64,000 nt of DNA from Falsiroseomonas tokyonensis (GCF_019024325.1 NZ_JAFNJS010000002.1:248118-312117), one strand, 5' to 3'. Shown: positions 24,405-33,031, counted from the first letter of the stretch. A program made the numbers and translations. The notes: generated from the letters alone by a model not told the origin.

Positions 24405-27400
24405 GACCCGCACTGGAAAGGTCGGCACCGCAAGGGGGCGGCGCGCCGCGCCACCCGCGCCGACTTTCCGGTGCGGTCGCCCTTCTGGCGGCAGGCCTCT
24501 GGGTCGCGGGGCCGGCCAGCCCGGCGCAGGCCCAGGACAGGGTGGCCGTGCGCGCCGGCGACCATCCGAGCTTCGGCCGCCTGGTCTTCGACTGGCCCTC
24601 CAGCGTCGCCTATCGCGTGGAGGAAGCGGAAGGCCGCCTGGTGCTGCGCTTCGGCACCGCCGCTGCCTTCGACCTCGGCGCCCTGCGCCGCCCGCCGCGC
24701 AATGTGCTGGGCGTGACCGCCGAGGCGACGCAGGCGGAGATCCGGCTCGCCCCCAATACCCGCACGCGGCATTTCCGGCTCGGCAACCGCGTGGTGGTCG
24801 ATGTGCTGGACGCCGATGCGCCGCGCAATGCGCCGGCCGCCGCCCCGGCGTCCGTGCCCGCCGCCCAGGCCCAGCCGGCCCCGGCGGCGACCGCCGCCCA
24901 GCAGGCCCCGGCGACCGCCGCCCAGCCGCCAACGTCCCGCCCTAGCGCGCCCACGGCCCGCGCCGCTACGACGCCTGCCGCGACATTGCCCGCTGCGACT
25001 ACGCCGGCCCCCGCCGAAAGGCCGGCGCGCGCCGCGACCCCGCCGCGCGGCCAGGCCATGCCCTTCCAGCCGGCCAGCCCGCCGCCGCCCGAGGCGCCGG
25101 TGCGCGTAGAGGCCGCGCCCCGCATCCCGGTGCAGCAGGAAAGCCTGCCCGCCGCCACGCCCCCCGCCGCCGCGCCCGCGCCGGCCAGTCCAGCCCTGGC
25201 CGCGCCCGCCGGGCCGCGGCTGGTGCCGGTGCGGCTGATGCCCGGCCCGGCGCTGTCCATCCCGGCCGCCGCCGAGGTGGGTGCGGCGCTGTTCCGCCGC
25301 GGCGGCATCTGGATGGTGGTGCTGGATGCGCCGCTGCCGCTCGACCTGGCCGCGCTGCGCGCCAATCCGGCCCTGGCCGGCGCGGAGACCAGCACCGGCC
25401 CGGATGCCACCACGCTGCGCCTGCCTGCCGCCGGGCTGCGCACGCCGCGGCTTCGGCGGGAAGGCAATGCCTGGCTGCTGGACAACCCGGCCGAGGAGGC
25501 GCCGCTGCGCGCCCTGCTGCCCGAGGTCGAGCCCGGCCCGCCCGCCCGCCTGCTGCTGCGCGCCGCCGCGGCCAGCGGCAGCGTCTCCGTGCTCGATCCA
25601 GAAACCGGCACCGCCCTGCTGGTCGGCACGGTGCGGGAGGGGGCGGAGGCCGTGCCGCTCGGCCGCCGCGCCGCGGTCTTCGACCTGCTGCCGACGCGCC
25701 TCGGCGCCGCGCTTCTGCCGCGCGCGGATACGGTGACGCTGCGCGCGCTGCCCGGCCGCTTCCTGGCCGGCGCCGCCGCCGGCGCGGAGCTGGCGCTGGG
25801 GCCGGAAGTGCCCGGTGCCGCCGCCGCGGTCGCCGCCGCCGCCATGACCCGCAGCTTCGACCTGCCGGCGGAAGCGCCCGCCGCGCTGCAGGAAAGGCTG
25901 CGCAACGCCACCGCCGCCGTGGCCGCCGCCGCGCCGCTCGGCCGCGGCGCCCCGCGGCTGCGCGCGGCGGAGGCGCTGCTGGCGCTCGGCCTGCCGCAGG
26001 AAGCGCAGTCCATGATCAGCCTGGCGATGCAGGAGGATCCGGTGGTGGCGGAAGCGCCGCGCGCCCGGGGCCTGCTGGGCATCGCCGCGCTGCTCGGCGG
26101 CAGGCTGCCGGATGCGGCGGGGCTGGATCATCCGCGGCTGCCGGAGAATGACGAGATCCGGCTGTGGCGCGGCCTGCTGGCTTCCGCCCGCGGCCAGGAC
26201 GGGCCGGGGAATGCCAAGGGCATCGCCGCCAGCATGCCGCTGCTGCTGTCCTACCCCGAACCGCTGCAGGCGCGCCTCGCGCCCCTGGTGGCGGAGGCGC
26301 TGCTGGCCGGCGGCGAGGCGGAGGCGGCCCGCCGCCTGCTAGCGACCCGGGAGGCGGAGGAGCCGAGCCTGCTGCTGGCCCGCGCCCGCCTGCTGGAGGC
26401 GGAGGGCGAGGTGCAGCCGGCGCTTGCCGCCTATGACCGCATCGCGCGCGGCCGCGACCGCCGGGCACGCGCCATCGCCATGCGCCGCGCGGCGGAGCTG
26501 CGCCTGGCCCAGGGCCTGCTGGATGCCGCCGGCGCCGCCGCGGCGCTGGAGGCGACGCTGGCCGCCTGGCGCGGCGATGCGATGGAGACGGAAGCTAGGT
26601 CCCGCCTGGCGGAGCTGCGCCAGCAGGCCGGTGATTCGCGCGGCGCCTTCGACCTGCTGCGCGAAACCGCGGCGCTGTTCCCCGACCTGGCCGCCGGCCT
26701 GCGGCCGCGGCAGGTGGAGGCGCTGCTCGGTGCGATCGACCGCGAGCCGCCGATGGCGGCCGTGGTGCTCTACGATGCGCATGCGGACATGCTGCCGCCG
26801 GGGGAGGCGACGGAACACGCCCTCGGCGCGCTGGCCGACCGGCTGGCGGCGCTCGACCTTCTGGACCGCGCCGGCCATGTGCTGCGCCGGGCCATGACCC
26901 GCAGCACGGACCGGGAGGCCAAGGCCCGGCTCGGCGCCCGCCTGGCCGGGCTGGCGCTGGGCGCGGGGGACAACACCGCCGCCCTGGCCGCGCTGCAGGA
27001 GACGGAGGCGCCGGGCCTTTCGCCCGAGCTCACCCGGTCCCGCCTGCTGCTGCGCGCCCGCGCCCAGGCCCGCGCAGGGCAGGCCGCGGCGGCGATGGCC
27101 AGCTACCGCGAGGCCGGGCCCGCCGGCGCCGCAGAACTCGCCGTGCTGCTGGAGGAGAAGCAGGACTGGGCCGGCGCCGCCGCGGCGCTGCGCCAGCACC
27201 TGGAAACGCTGGTGCCGCCGCCACCGGCACCGCTGCCGGAAGCCCAGAAGTCGATCGTGGCGCGCATCGCCGCCCTGCTGACGCTGGCGGGCGACGAATC
27301 GGGCCTGGCGGCGCTGCGGGCCGAGGAACAGACGCGCATGTCCGACGGGCCGCTTTCCGAGGCGTTCACGCTGTTCACCTCGGGCCGCGTCGCGGGCCTC

Positions 27401-27496
27401 GGCGACCTGCCGCGGCTGCGGGAGGAACTGGATACCGCGCGCGGCCTGCCCTCCCGACTGGACCGGTTGCGGGAGGAGACCGCACCGACAAGGTGA
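24401..27496 (+). CDS. Large secreted/periplasmic TPR-type protein of the flagellar operon
   Basis: Protein of 1031 aa starting at TTG 24401, which overlaps the cheZ stop; no other in-frame start is near. A long basic N-region precedes a signal sequence (SGAVALLAAGLWVAGPASPA). Residues about 46-140 look like an AMIN-type beta domain (FGRLVFDWPSSVAYRVEEAE). A Pro/Ala/Thr-rich linker covers about 141-265. From about 470 to 1010 the protein is helical with TPR-like repeats. Similar proteins follow chemotaxis genes in other alphaproteobacteria, but I know no function. Compositional bias makes it a frequent mis-annotation target; codon-phase GC looks genuine. Confidence 0.8.
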   Translation: MRPALERSAPQGGGAPRHPRRLSGAVALLAAGLWVAGPASPAQAQDRVAVRAGDHPSFGRLVFDWPSSVAYRVEEAEGRLVLRFGTAAAFDLGALRRPPRNVLGVTAEATQAEIRLAPNTRTRHFRLGNRVVVDVLDADAPRNAPAAAPASVPAAQAQPAPAATAAQQAPATAAQPPTSRPSAPTARAATTPAATLPAATTPAPAERPARAATPPRGQAMPFQPASPPPPEAPVRVEAAPRIPVQQESLPAATPPAAAPAPASPALAAPAGPRLVPVRLMPGPALSIPAAAEVGAALFRRGGIWMVVLDAPLPLDLAALRANPALAGAETSTGPDATTLRLPAAGLRTPRLRREGNAWLLDNPAEEAPLRALLPEVEPGPPARLLLRAAAASGSVSVLDPETGTALLVGTVREGAEAVPLGRRAAVFDLLPTRLGAALLPRADTVTLRALPGRFLAGAAAGAELALGPEVPGAAAAVAAAAMTRSFDLPAEAPAALQERLRNATAAVAAAAPLGRGAPRLRAAEALLALGLPQEAQSMISLAMQEDPVVAEAPRARGLLGIAALLGGRLPDAAGLDHPRLPENDEIRLWRGLLASARGQDGPGNAKGIAASMPLLLSYPEPLQARLAPLVAEALLAGGEAEAARRLLATREAEEPSLLLARARLLEAEGEVQPALAAYDRIARGRDRRARAIAMRRAAELRLAQGLLDAAGAAAALEATLAAWRGDAMETEARSRLAELRQQAGDSRGAFDLLRETAALFPDLAAGLRPRQVEALLGAIDREPPMAAVVLYDAHADMLPPGEATEHALGALADRLAALDLLDRAGHVLRRAMTRSTDREAKARLGARLAGLALGAGDNTAALAALQETEAPGLSPELTRSRLLLRARAQARAGQAAAAMASYREAGPAGAAELAVLLEEKQDWAGAAAALRQHLETLVPPPPAPLPEAQKSIVARIAALLTLAGDESGLAALRAEEQTRMSDGPLSEAFTLFTSGRVAGLGDLPRLREELDTARGLPSRLDRLREETAPTR

Positions 27497-27507
27497 TTTT
27501 CGTGCCT

Positions 27508-27566
27508 CCCCCCGGGGGTGACCGGCGAACAAGCCGGTCCCCCCCGGGGGGGGACCCGCTTTTTTT
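27508..27566 (+). terminator. Strong intrinsic terminator after the fliL-TPR operon
   Basis: Arms 27508-27526 and 27533-27551 pair around the loop GAACAA with a single T/C mismatch, followed by a run of seven T at 27560-27566. This closes the fliL-fliM-motE-cheY-cheZ-TPR transcript. Confidence 0.85.
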
Positions 27567-27589
27567 GCGGCCTCCGGTCCCGAATTCGC

Positions 27590-27618
27590 TTGCACCCCCC
27601 CCTGGTTTGCCCCATATG
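27590..27618 (+). promoter_or_regulatory. Probable sigma-70 promoter for speD
   Basis: TTGCAC at 27590-27595 and CATATG at 27613-27618 are exactly 17 bases apart, just after the upstream terminator and about 90 bases before the speD ATG. Confidence 0.45.
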
Positions 27619-27708
27619 CCGCCGCCTTGACCCGATCTGCTTTGAACAGCCGCACTCCCGCGGCGAGCGATCATCCCGGTCATCTGCTGGCTGGAAGGAG
27701 CCCAAACC

Positions 27709-28161
27709 ATGGAAGCTCTCGTCCAACTGGGGATGGTCTCGGATCTCCCGAGCGACGCCCAGAATGATGAGAACCGCTCGGCGGAGACGAAGGACTATTT
27801 CGTCCATCGCAACGGCGTGCGCTATGCGGGAACGCATCTGATCATCGACCTGTGGGGGGCGACGAATCTCGACGACCCCGACCATATTGACGCGGTGCTG
27901 CGCGAGGGTGCGCTGGCCACCGGCGCCACCATCCTGCACGGCCATTTCCACCACTTCTCGCCCAATGGTGGCGTGTCCGGCGTGCTGGTGCTGGCGGAGA
28001 GCCATGTGTCGATCCACACTTGGCCGGAGCGCGACTATGCGGCGCTCGATATCTTCGTCTGCGGCGAATGCGACCCCTACAAGGCGCTGCCGGCGCTGAA
28101 GAAGGGTTTTCTCGCGGAGCGCGTGCAGCTGGCCGAGCACAAGCGTGGCTTGATCGGCTAA
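27709..28161 (+). CDS. speD: S-adenosylmethionine decarboxylase SpeD
   Basis: Protein of 150 aa. The self-processing site is ESHVSIHTWPE: cleavage between Glu97 and Ser98 yields the pyruvoyl group on Ser98; His103 and Cys118 (FVCGECD) are the proton-donor and processing residues. It makes decarboxylated SAM, the aminopropyl donor for SpeE encoded next. AAGGAG lies 9 bases before the ATG. The N-terminal 30 residues exceed the minimal bacterial form, as often in alphaproteobacteria. Confidence 0.96.
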   Translation: MEALVQLGMVSDLPSDAQNDENRSAETKDYFVHRNGVRYAGTHLIIDLWGATNLDDPDHIDAVLREGALATGATILHGHFHHFSPNGGVSGVLVLAESHVSIHTWPERDYAALDIFVCGECDPYKALPALKKGFLAERVQLAEHKRGLIG

Positions 28162-28181
28162 GTCCGGCCTCAGGGCCGGAC
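28162..28181 (+). repeat. Perfect 8-bp hairpin directly after speD
   Basis: GTCCGGCC (28162-28169), loop TCAG, GGCCGGAC (28174-28181). It starts at the base after the speD stop and precedes the terminator hairpin at 28189. Confidence 0.7.
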
Positions 28182-28188
28182 GGGTTTG

Positions 28189-28216
28189 GGGCGGGCCGCA
28201 GGGTCCGCCCTTTTTT
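28189..28216 (+). terminator. Intrinsic terminator or attenuator between speD and speE
   Basis: GGGCGG (28189-28194) pairs with CCGCCC (28205-28210), extended by a G-T and two C-G pairs, and is followed by TTTTTT at 28211-28216. It would end or reduce speD transcription before speE, only 16 bases away. Confidence 0.75.
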
Positions 28217-28231
28217 GCGCGCATGGGGTTG

Positions 28232-29104
28232 ATGATGACGACCGAAAACTGGGTGAACGAGACGCTCTACGCCGAATGGGGCCAGCGCTTCCTGGTGAAG
28301 CGCGAACTGGCGCATCTTAAGTCTGAGTTTCAGGACATCCGCATCTTCGAAAGCCACCTGCATGGCCGCGTCATGCTGCTGGACGGCGTGGTGCAGATCA
28401 CCGAGGCGGATGAATTCGTCTACCAGGAAATGCTCGCCCACGTGCCGCTGCTGGCGCACGGCGCCGCAAAGCGCGTGCTGATCATCGGCGCCGGCGATGG
28501 CGGCGTGCTGCGGCGCGTGCTGCAGCACCGCACGGTGGAGAAGGCCGTGATGGTGGAGATCGACGGCGAGGTGATCCGCCTGGCGAAGGAGCATCTGCCC
28601 GCGATCGGCGGCGATGCCTGGACCGATCCGCGCGCGACCGTGATCGTGGGCGACGGCATCGACCATGTCCGCACCGCGGAGCCCGGCAGCTACGACGTCA
28701 TCATCGTCGACAGCACGGACCCGATCGGGGTGGGGGAGGTGCTGTTCACCGACGAATTCTACGCGAACTGCGCCCGCATCCTGACCGAGCGCGGCCTGGT
28801 GGTGAATCAGTGCGGCGTGCCCTTCATGCAGGCGGAGGAGCTGCGCGAGACCTCGCTGCGCCGCGCGAAATCCTTTCCGGATGTGTTCGCCTATGTGGCG
28901 GCGGTGCCGACCTATGTGGGCGGCTTCATGACGCTGGGCTGGGCGGCGAAGGATGCCGGCTGCCGCCGCGTCGATGTGGCGGAAATCCGCCGCCGCGCCG
29001 ATGTGGCGGGGGTGCTGGACACCACGCGCTATTGGACGCCGGAGATCCATGTCGGCGCCTTCCAGCTGCCGCCCTATATCGCGATGCACCTGCCGCGGGG
29101 GTGA
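28232..29104 (+). CDS. speE: Spermidine synthase (polyamine aminopropyltransferase) SpeE
   Basis: Protein of 290 aa. Motifs: QITEADEFVYQEMLAH (substrate gate), VLIIGAGDGGVLRRVL (SAM-type motif I), VDSTDPIGVGEVLF with the catalytic Asp, and GGFMTLGWAAKD. It transfers the aminopropyl group from decarboxylated SAM to putrescine. Three close in-frame ATGs exist (28223, 28232, 28235); GGGG at 28226-28229 can serve as ribosome-binding site only for the later two, hence my choice. Confidence 0.95.
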   Translation: MMTTENWVNETLYAEWGQRFLVKRELAHLKSEFQDIRIFESHLHGRVMLLDGVVQITEADEFVYQEMLAHVPLLAHGAAKRVLIIGAGDGGVLRRVLQHRTVEKAVMVEIDGEVIRLAKEHLPAIGGDAWTDPRATVIVGDGIDHVRTAEPGSYDVIIVDSTDPIGVGEVLFTDEFYANCARILTERGLVVNQCGVPFMQAEELRETSLRRAKSFPDVFAYVAAVPTYVGGFMTLGWAAKDAGCRRVDVAEIRRRADVAGVLDTTRYWTPEIHVGAFQLPPYIAMHLPRG

Positions 29105-29205
29105 AGGCCCTCTCCACCCAACGGGGGGGCGGGATGCATGCCGACGGTTGGGTGAGGGGGGCTTCACGCCATCGTCCGCTGGCGAAGACCCCCCGCCCAA
29201 CCCTC

Positions 29206-29221
29206 CCCCCTAAGCAGGGGG
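29206..29221. repeat. Small hairpin between convergent speE and membrane-protein genes
   Basis: CCCCCT (29206-29211), loop AAGC, AGGGGG (29216-29221). The preceding 100 bases hold CCCAAC/GTTGGG and repeated CCACCCAAC/CGCCCAACC motifs. It may be a terminator, but there is no T-run on the plus strand. Confidence 0.35.
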
Positions 29222-29226
29222 AAGGG

Positions 29227-30633
29227 CTATGCCACCCCGGGCGGCTGCGCCCTTTCGCCCGGCTGCAATCCGCGCAGGCGTGATTCACAAAATCTCTCGC
29301 TGAAGACATCGCGCAGCGAACTGGCGATCGCGTTGCGCGCGGTCTCGAAATCCTTGCGCGCCGCGGCATCGGCCGGGTCGGCCATCGCGCGCTGCTCGGC
29401 GGCGCGGATGCTGGCGACTTCCTCGTTCAGGCGCTTGGCAGAATCGCGCGGCAGGGCGCGGCCGGCGACATAGACGGCCTGGCTGATGCCGATCAGCGTC
29501 ACCAGCTGGTCCGGCAGGACGAAATTCTCCAGGTCGCCGGTGCCGCTGACCACCAGCGCGACGGCGGCGAAGAGGCTGAACAGCAGCGCCTGCACCCGCG
29601 TCACATCGATCTCGCCATCCGATTCCACCAGGTCGGTCCAGCGCGGCAGCCGCGGCGTCGGGTCCAGCACGCCGGTGCCGAGCAGCCAGAGCCGGTTCGC
29701 CGTCTGCATCGGCGAACCCTCGGTCAGCCGCGCCAGGGTGGATCCGGTCAGCGTCACGCCCAGCAGCGTCAGCACGGATTGCGACAGGTTCGGCAGTTCC
29801 CCGGTGCGCCCCATGACATAGGCATAGACCCCGGCCAGCACGAGCGTGAACAGCAGCACCTGGAAGCGCGACAGGCTGCAATAGCCGAAACTGTCCTGGG
29901 CGATGACGGTGGGCCGCAGCGCATAGGCGAGAGGGGCGGGTGCGCCCGGGCCGAGCAGCCGGCGGCTATGCTCGTATTGCCGCGCATGGATGCGCGCCGC
30001 GGCGAAGGCGAGCACCAGATAGGCCGCCAGCACGGTCAGCAGCCCGACGGCGGCGGACAGGCGCAGGGTGGAAACGAAAAGCGGCTGGCGCGCATAGGCC
30101 CGCAGCTCCCGCCCCTGGGCGCGCAGCGCACTCGCCCCCTGCTGCACCGGATCCAGGCAGAGCAGCAGCAGCACCTGCCAGGAGGAGGGCCGCCAGCCGC
30201 TGTCCAGCGTGGGAAACAGCACGGAGACGACAGTCTCGCCATCCTGCGGCGAGGGCGGCAGCACGGTGCCGCGCTGCAGGTGGCTTTCGCGCAGCTCGAT
30301 CGGGGAGATGCCGTCGGGATAGGCCACCGCCTCGAAGAAGGCATGGCGCCATTCGGCGGGGGTCAGCCAGTCGGGCCGTGACACCGCGATCTCCAGCGTC
30401 GGCACCGCCTTCGAGGTCTGCCGCACGGGGCCGAGGGGCAGGGAGGGCGCGCTGGTGTTCAGGTGCCGCGCCAGGTCTTCCATCATCATGAAGCCGGAGC
30501 CAACGCGCCAGGCCTGGTCGCTCGGCAGCGGCGCGCTGCACTGGATGGCGCGGGACGGGGCGGGCTGGCCCTGCGCCAGGGCCGGCAGGCCCGCCAGCGC
30601 CAGCAGCAATCCCGCGATCAGCCCGCGCAGCAT
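29227..30633 (-). CDS. Uncharacterised membrane protein with signal peptide, flagellar neighbourhood
   Basis: Protein of 468 aa when started at ATG 30633, which begins a signal peptide (MLRGLIAGLLLALAGLPALA). About 170 soluble residues follow, then roughly five membrane helices (around LLTVLAAYLVLAFAAARI, FQVLLFTLVLAGVYAYVMG, VLTLLGVTLTGSTLARL, LLFSLFAAVALVVSG) and a helical charged C-terminus. I recognise no family. It follows fliP by 92 bases on the same strand and may be co-transcribed. The frame is open 19 residues further upstream. Confidence 0.78.
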   Translation of the reverse strand: MLRGLIAGLLLALAGLPALAQGQPAPSRAIQCSAPLPSDQAWRVGSGFMMMEDLARHLNTSAPSLPLGPVRQTSKAVPTLEIAVSRPDWLTPAEWRHAFFEAVAYPDGISPIELRESHLQRGTVLPPSPQDGETVVSVLFPTLDSGWRPSSWQVLLLLCLDPVQQGASALRAQGRELRAYARQPLFVSTLRLSAAVGLLTVLAAYLVLAFAAARIHARQYEHSRRLLGPGAPAPLAYALRPTVIAQDSFGYCSLSRFQVLLFTLVLAGVYAYVMGRTGELPNLSQSVLTLLGVTLTGSTLARLTEGSPMQTANRLWLLGTGVLDPTPRLPRWTDLVESDGEIDVTRVQALLFSLFAAVALVVSGTGDLENFVLPDQLVTLIGISQAVYVAGRALPRDSAKRLNEEVASIRAAEQRAMADPADAAARKDFETARNAIASSLRDVFSERFCESRLRGLQPGERAQPPGVA

Positions 30634-30725
30634 GGCATCCGCCCCCGCAACCCGCGCCGAAGCCTGGGCGCGGAGCGGCGGATGGCGCAATGCCTATTCG
30701 GTTTCGCGCGTTTCAACCTGCCGGG

Positions 30726-31448
30726 TCATCCGGGCACGAAGCCCTGCACCAGGCTGCCCGCGATCAGCCGCCAGCCATCCACCAGCACGAAGAAGGCCAG
30801 CTTGAAGGGCAGCGCGACCACGGTGGGCGGCAGCATCATCATGCCGAGGGACATCAGCAGGCTGGCGGCCACCAGGTCGATCACCAGGAAGGGCAGGAAG
30901 ATGAGAAAGCCGATCTCGAAGGCGCGGCGCAGCTCGCTGACCATGAAGGCGGGGGTCAGCGCGCGCCAGGGCGCCTCCGCAGCCCCGGTCATCGGCAGGT
31001 TGCCGAGGTCGAGGAACAGCGCCAGGTCGGCATCGCGCACCTGCGCGGCCATGAATTTCCGGAACGGCTCCGCCGCCGCCTGCAGCCCCTCCAGCTCCCC
31101 GATCGTGCCGGCGGCCATGGGCTGCAGCCCCTGCTGCCAGGATTGCTGGAGAACCGGCTCCATGACGAAAAGTGTGAGGAACAGCGCCAGACCGATCAGC
31201 ACCGGATTGGGCGGGATGGAGGGCGCGCCGATGGCGCTGCGCAGCAGCGCCAGGACGATGGCGATGCGGGCGAAGGCCGTCATCATCACGATCAGCGAGG
31301 GTGCGAGCGAGAGCAGCCCGATCAGCGCCGTCAGCTGGATCAGCCGCGCCGTGGTGCCGGAGCTGTTGGCCCCGAGGTCGAGGCTGAGGCTCTGCGCCAG
31401 GGCGCTGCCCGGCAGAAGCAGCAGCAGGGGAAGCAGCCAGCGCATCAT
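30726..31448 (-). CDS. fliP: Flagellar type III export gate protein FliP
   Basis: Protein of 240 aa with signal peptide (MMRWLLPLLLLLPGSALAQ) and FliP signatures: SLAPSLIVMMTAFARIAIVL, a conserved GAPSIPPNPVLIGLALFLT, and C-terminal FLVIDLVAASLLMSLGMMML. It forms the pore of the export gate with FliQ and FliR, which are encoded 2-3 kb away on the other strand. Start overlaps the fliO stop by 4 bases. Confidence 0.96.
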   Translation of the reverse strand: MMRWLLPLLLLLPGSALAQSLSLDLGANSSGTTARLIQLTALIGLLSLAPSLIVMMTAFARIAIVLALLRSAIGAPSIPPNPVLIGLALFLTLFVMEPVLQQSWQQGLQPMAAGTIGELEGLQAAAEPFRKFMAAQVRDADLALFLDLGNLPMTGAAEAPWRALTPAFMVSELRRAFEIGFLIFLPFLVIDLVAASLLMSLGMMMLPPTVVALPFKLAFFVLVDGWRLIAGSLVQGFVPG

Positions 31449-31735
31449 CGCGGCGGCACCTCCGCCCCCGGGGTGCCGGGGGGCAGCCAGCCGAGCACCA
31501 CCTCCTGCGCGCCGCCCGTCAGCAGCAGCAGGGACCGGTCGTCGCAACGCAGCAGCAGCAGGCGCCGGCGGCCGTCCAAAGCGAGCGTTTCCTCCACCGC
31601 CAGCCGGCGCCCGGCGCGGGCACCCATGCCCGCGGCCCGCGCCGCGCGCCCGGCCAACAGCAGGGCGGCGAGCACGGCGACCAGGGCGGCGGCGGCGGTG
31701 AGGGTGGCGGTGATCAGGCTGGCGGTCTCGGTCAT
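31445..31735 (-). CDS. fliO: Flagellar biosynthesis protein FliO
   Basis: Protein of 96 aa with a single membrane helix (ATLTAAAALVAVLAALLLAG), then the cytoplasmic segment LAVEETLALDGRRRLLLLRC and LLLTGGAQEVVLGWLP, the usual FliO pattern of a beta-rich tail. FliO helps FliP assemble; the two genes overlap by 4 bases. Short but typical for the family. Confidence 0.85.
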   Translation of the reverse strand: MTETASLITATLTAAAALVAVLAALLLAGRAARAAGMGARAGRRLAVEETLALDGRRRLLLLRCDDRSLLLLTGGAQEVVLGWLPPGTPGAEVPPR

Positions 31736-31790
31736 CCTGTCCTCTCGGCGCCGGCCTTTTGGCGGCGCATGCGGCGGGCCCGCATCGGGC

Positions 31791-32042
31791 TCAGCGGCGG
31801 GCCACCTCGGCCGCCAAGTCGTTCACCTGGTGCAGCAGGCTCTCCAACGCCGGGCGCAGCAGGCGGCCTTCCTCCGGCCGCAGGGCGAGCACGGCGGCGC
31901 AGAGCGCGGTGGCGTCGCGGTCCAGCCCCTCCAGGTCCACCTGGCGGCCGCCCTGCACCAGGGCGCGCGCCACCAGAACGGTGCCGCCCATGGCCTCGAT
32001 GGCGGCATGCACGGCCTGGGCGTGGGTGGCGACTGACGGCAT
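31791..32042 (-). CDS. Small helical protein upstream of fliO
   Basis: Protein of 83 aa with no membrane segment or signal. Helical, with LLRPALESLLHQVNDLAAEV at the end. Not a family I recognise; in size and position it could be a flagellar chaperone-like protein, without further support. It starts the hypothetical-fliO-fliP operon and is divergent from flgB; both start codons lie 19 bases from an arm of the same 13-bp inverted repeat. Confidence 0.62.
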   Translation of the reverse strand: MPSVATHAQAVHAAIEAMGGTVLVARALVQGGRQVDLEGLDRDATALCAAVLALRPEEGRLLRPALESLLHQVNDLAAEVARR

Positions 32043-32061
32043 GGCGGCATTAGCGCAGGGC

Positions 32062-32143
32062 GGGGTGAAGGAAGTCTCAACGGCGGCGGATCCAGGTGAG
32101 AAAGGGGGTTCGGGCCCGGCGCTGGAAACTCTTCCTTCACCCC
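32062..32143. repeat. Symmetric 13-bp inverted repeat between divergent flagellar operons
   Basis: GGGGTGAAGGAAG (32062-32074) and CTTCCTTCACCCC (32131-32143) are perfect inverted copies separated by 56 bases. Each arm ends 19 bases before the ATG of the gene it faces. Reading towards either gene gives CTTCCTTCACCCC-N19-ATG, which suggests a shared promoter or operator element in both directions. Confidence 0.7.
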
Positions 32144-32162
32144 TGCGGGCCAGGATGGGCGC

Positions 32163-32597
32163 ATGGACGCCATCCCACCTGCATCTGCCGCGCCTGCGCG
32201 GGCCCAGCCGGCCCGCGCCGTGGGGCCGCTGGACCTCGCCGCGCGGCGGGTGAACTGGCTGGACCGGCGGCAGGCGGTGCTGGCGCAGAACATCGCCAAT
32301 GCCGATACGCCAAACTACCGGCCGCACGACCTGCTGCCCTTCGCCCGGCACCTGGCCGCGTCCCTTCCGCCGGCCATGGCGCGCACCGCGCCCACGCATC
32401 TGGCGCCCCGCGGCGGCGGCCAGGCCGGCGCGCCGGAGGATCGCCAGGTGGCGGAGGCGGTGCCGGATGGCAATGCCGTCTCCCTGGACCGAGAGGCGGT
32501 GCGCATCGCGGAGACCGATACGGCGCATGCGCTGGCCATGGCCGTGCATCGCAGCTTCATGGGCATGTTCCGCCTCGCCCTCGGCCGTCAGGGCTGA
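32163..32597 (+). CDS. flgB: Flagellar proximal rod protein FlgB
   Basis: Protein of 144 aa with the rod motif RRQAVLAQNIANADTPNYRP near residue 40 and DLLPF following; the end (ALAMAVHRSFMGMFRLALGR) is the second coiled-coil strand. An extra Ala/Pro-rich 25-residue head precedes the first motif. First gene of flgB-flgC-fliE-fliQ-fliR-flhB. Confidence 0.92.
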   Translation: MDAIPPASAAPARAQPARAVGPLDLAARRVNWLDRRQAVLAQNIANADTPNYRPHDLLPFARHLAASLPPAMARTAPTHLAPRGGGQAGAPEDRQVAEAVPDGNAVSLDREAVRIAETDTAHALAMAVHRSFMGMFRLALGRQG

Positions 32598-32623
32598 GGC
32601 GGGCGTCTGGAGGAGAGCAGGAG

Positions 32624-33031
32624 ATGGATCTCGATCGGGCGCTGCGCATCTCGGCCGCCGGCATGGCGGCGCAATCCACCCGGCTGCGCGTGGTCGCGGA
32701 GAACCTGGCCAATCGCGACAGCACGGGGGAATCCGCCGGTGCCGATCCCTATCGCCGGCGCACCGTCACCTTCGCCAATCGCCTGGACCGCGCCATGGGC
32801 ACGGAATCAGTCGAGGTCTCCCGCATCGGCACCCAGCCGGGCGAATTCCCGACCCGCTTCGACCCGGCGCATCCGGCCGCCGATGCCAATGGCTACGTCA
32901 AGCTGCCCAATGTCGACAGCGTGGTCGAGGTGATGGACATGCGCGAGGCGCAGCGCAGCTACAGCGCCAATCTTTCCGTCCTTGAGACCACGCGCGGCAT
33001 GCTGACGCGGGCGATCGAGGCGCTGCGCTGA
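32624..33031 (+). CDS. flgC: Flagellar proximal rod protein FlgC
   Basis: Protein of 135 aa: DLDRALRISAAGMAAQSTRL, VVAENLANRDSTGE, DPYRRRTVTF, and C-terminal VVEVMDMREAQRSYSANLSV. These fit FlgC throughout. AGGAGAGCAGGAG precedes the ATG. Its stop shares one base with the fliE start (TGATG). Confidence 0.95.
   Translation: MDLDRALRISAAGMAAQSTRLRVVAENLANRDSTGESAGADPYRRRTVTFANRLDRAMGTESVEVSRIGTQPGEFPTRFDPAHPAADANGYVKLPNVDSVVEVMDMREAQRSYSANLSVLETTRGMLTRAIEALR

Noticed and set aside
31791-32042. FliT homologue
   Set aside because: Right size and context but no recognisable motif; left as unknown.
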